Both the position numbers and the translations under genes were made by a program. Shown here in pieces: positions 63,101 to 64,000 of a stretch of DNA of 64,000 bases; the stretch's first letter is position 1; every line of letters starts with the position of its first letter. The notes under the pieces were generated by a model. It was not told the DNA's origin, did not search any database, and saw nothing but the letters and a program-made list of their open reading frames with translations. The stretch spans positions 88,815-152,814 of the forward strand of contig JBIIZQ010000005.1 in the NCBI GenBank assembly GCA_044346175.1. The letters run 5' to 3'. This stretch comes from JBJTUH01 sp044346175. Its GTDB lineage: Bacteria; Cyanobacteriota; Vampirovibrionia; Vampirovibrionales; JAJTHC01.

Positions 63101-64000
63101 CTCTACCTTATAGACTGATGAAATGAGGGGTTGCACATTGAGTGTAATATCCCCATTTGCACCAACTTTAGGCCATAAACGTAATTGGATGCCAGCATTT
63201 CCAATCTCACTTTGGTAGGTTCGTGTTGCAACGCTCCCACCGCCACCTGCCGTGGCGTTTGCTGAAATTGTGACGATGACAGAACTTACAATTTCATCCA
63301 CAATGGCAAGCAATGCTTGTTGGTCATGTGCCGCCACGAGGGTTGGATTGGCTAGAACTTTTACTTTGTTATTTGCACTAAGGGCATTGAGTCGGAAAAA
63401 CAGCTCCTTGGTGGTTGTGATAGGGTTAGTACTCCAAGTTAACAGCGAGGCTGCAGGGTTTTCAGAATTAACCCCTGTGGTATTTAAACCAATGCGACGT
63501 GCGACAAGACCAGTGGTTGCATCCATGGCTGCACCACCTAGGGTACCAGTGGGACCTACCCCTGTGCTGTTTAAGCTACTACCCGCACCATTGTTGTTAA
63601 ACCCTGCACCAATACCACTGTAATTCTGACCAAACGTGCTACTGATTTCAGAGTTACGAGATTCCTTAACTTCCACCAAAGCCACTTCCATGGCGACCTG
63701 AGGTAGTAAACGGTCGTAGACAGGAATCATTGATTCAGCCAGTGCAATTTGCTCGGCGGTGCCTAGAATCGTTAAGGTATTTAAACGTGTATCTGGAAGT
63801 AGGATAGGTCCTTCAGGTGAAATCGATACAGAGGCTTGTGTGAGGTTGTGTGACATCGTGTTTGTTAAGGCGAGCATGGCTGAAGAAGATAATCCAACAG
63901 CGTTACCACCGCCAGCAGCCCCGCCGCCACCGCCGCCGCCACCAGCCCCACCGCCACCACCACCACCACCGCCGCCGCCGCCGCCGCCAGCAGCCCCGCC

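Overview
The window is a dense bacterial chromosome segment with about 50 genes on both strands. It shows no phage, transposase, rRNA, tRNA or CRISPR array that I could recognise. The cell is diderm: there is an LptD/OstA-type outer-membrane protein, a type II/IV secretin and MurJ. A plant-type ferredoxin-NADP reductase ending in Tyr, an OstA protein of the cyanobacterial kind and two small paralogues beginning MGLAA(T/S)HAR suggest a non-photosynthetic relative of Cyanobacteria (Vampirovibrionia/Melainabacteria). That assignment is inference from protein character, not from a marker-gene search.

Layout. 1-2.3 kb: GH38 alpha-mannosidase cut by the left edge. 2.3-3.07 kb: intergenic block with a possible 25-residue hydrophobic peptide cassette and a structured-RNA candidate. 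3.07-6.4 kb: large M16 peptidase (minus). 6.7-10.4 kb: apparent operon of a small MGLAA-type protein, a glycine-rich protein and a TPR protein. 10.6-16.8 kb: short hypothetical, exported protein, AI-2E family permease, dicarboxylate/amino-acid symporter. 17.2-20.8 kb (minus): prs, then an AT-rich type II restriction-modification pair (ApaLI-like) overlapping a cupin gene. 21-25.4 kb: diacylglycerol kinase, second MGLAA paralogue, recR, coaBC. 26-30.5 kb (plus): LCP ligase, exported repeat-like protein, GDPD-like protein, gamma-carbonic anhydrase, membrane protein. 30.5-37.7 kb: UbiD-family decarboxylase, DUF366, HIT protein, FNR, patatin with a membrane insertion. 38.2-49.7 kb (plus): ABC-F ATPase, EVE protein, LptD-like protein, second GDPD-like protein, HAD phosphatase, 1230-residue STAND-like NTPase. 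49.7-64 kb (almost all minus): aroC, rpmB, transglutaminase-like protein, FAS1 protein, Tes/MJ0619-type radical SAM protein, membrane protein, degT-murJ pair, Dcm-type cytosine methylase beside a broken endonuclease, and a secretin running off the right edge.

Themes. Envelope work recurs: MurJ, LCP, LptD-like, DagK, two GDPD-like proteins, patatin, secretin, and possibly lipid-tail chemistry by the radical SAM protein. Two restriction-modification loci lie 40 kb apart, one apparently intact and one decayed. Several genes begin with runs of 3-4 ATG codons. Intergenic spaces carry a family of short palindromic repeats and near-perfect 16-18 bp tandem duplications. The least explained items are the MGLAA operon and paralogue, the STAND-like NTPase, the split patatin, the transglutaminase-like protein and an R(F/Y)G motif near the N-termini of otherwise unrelated proteins.
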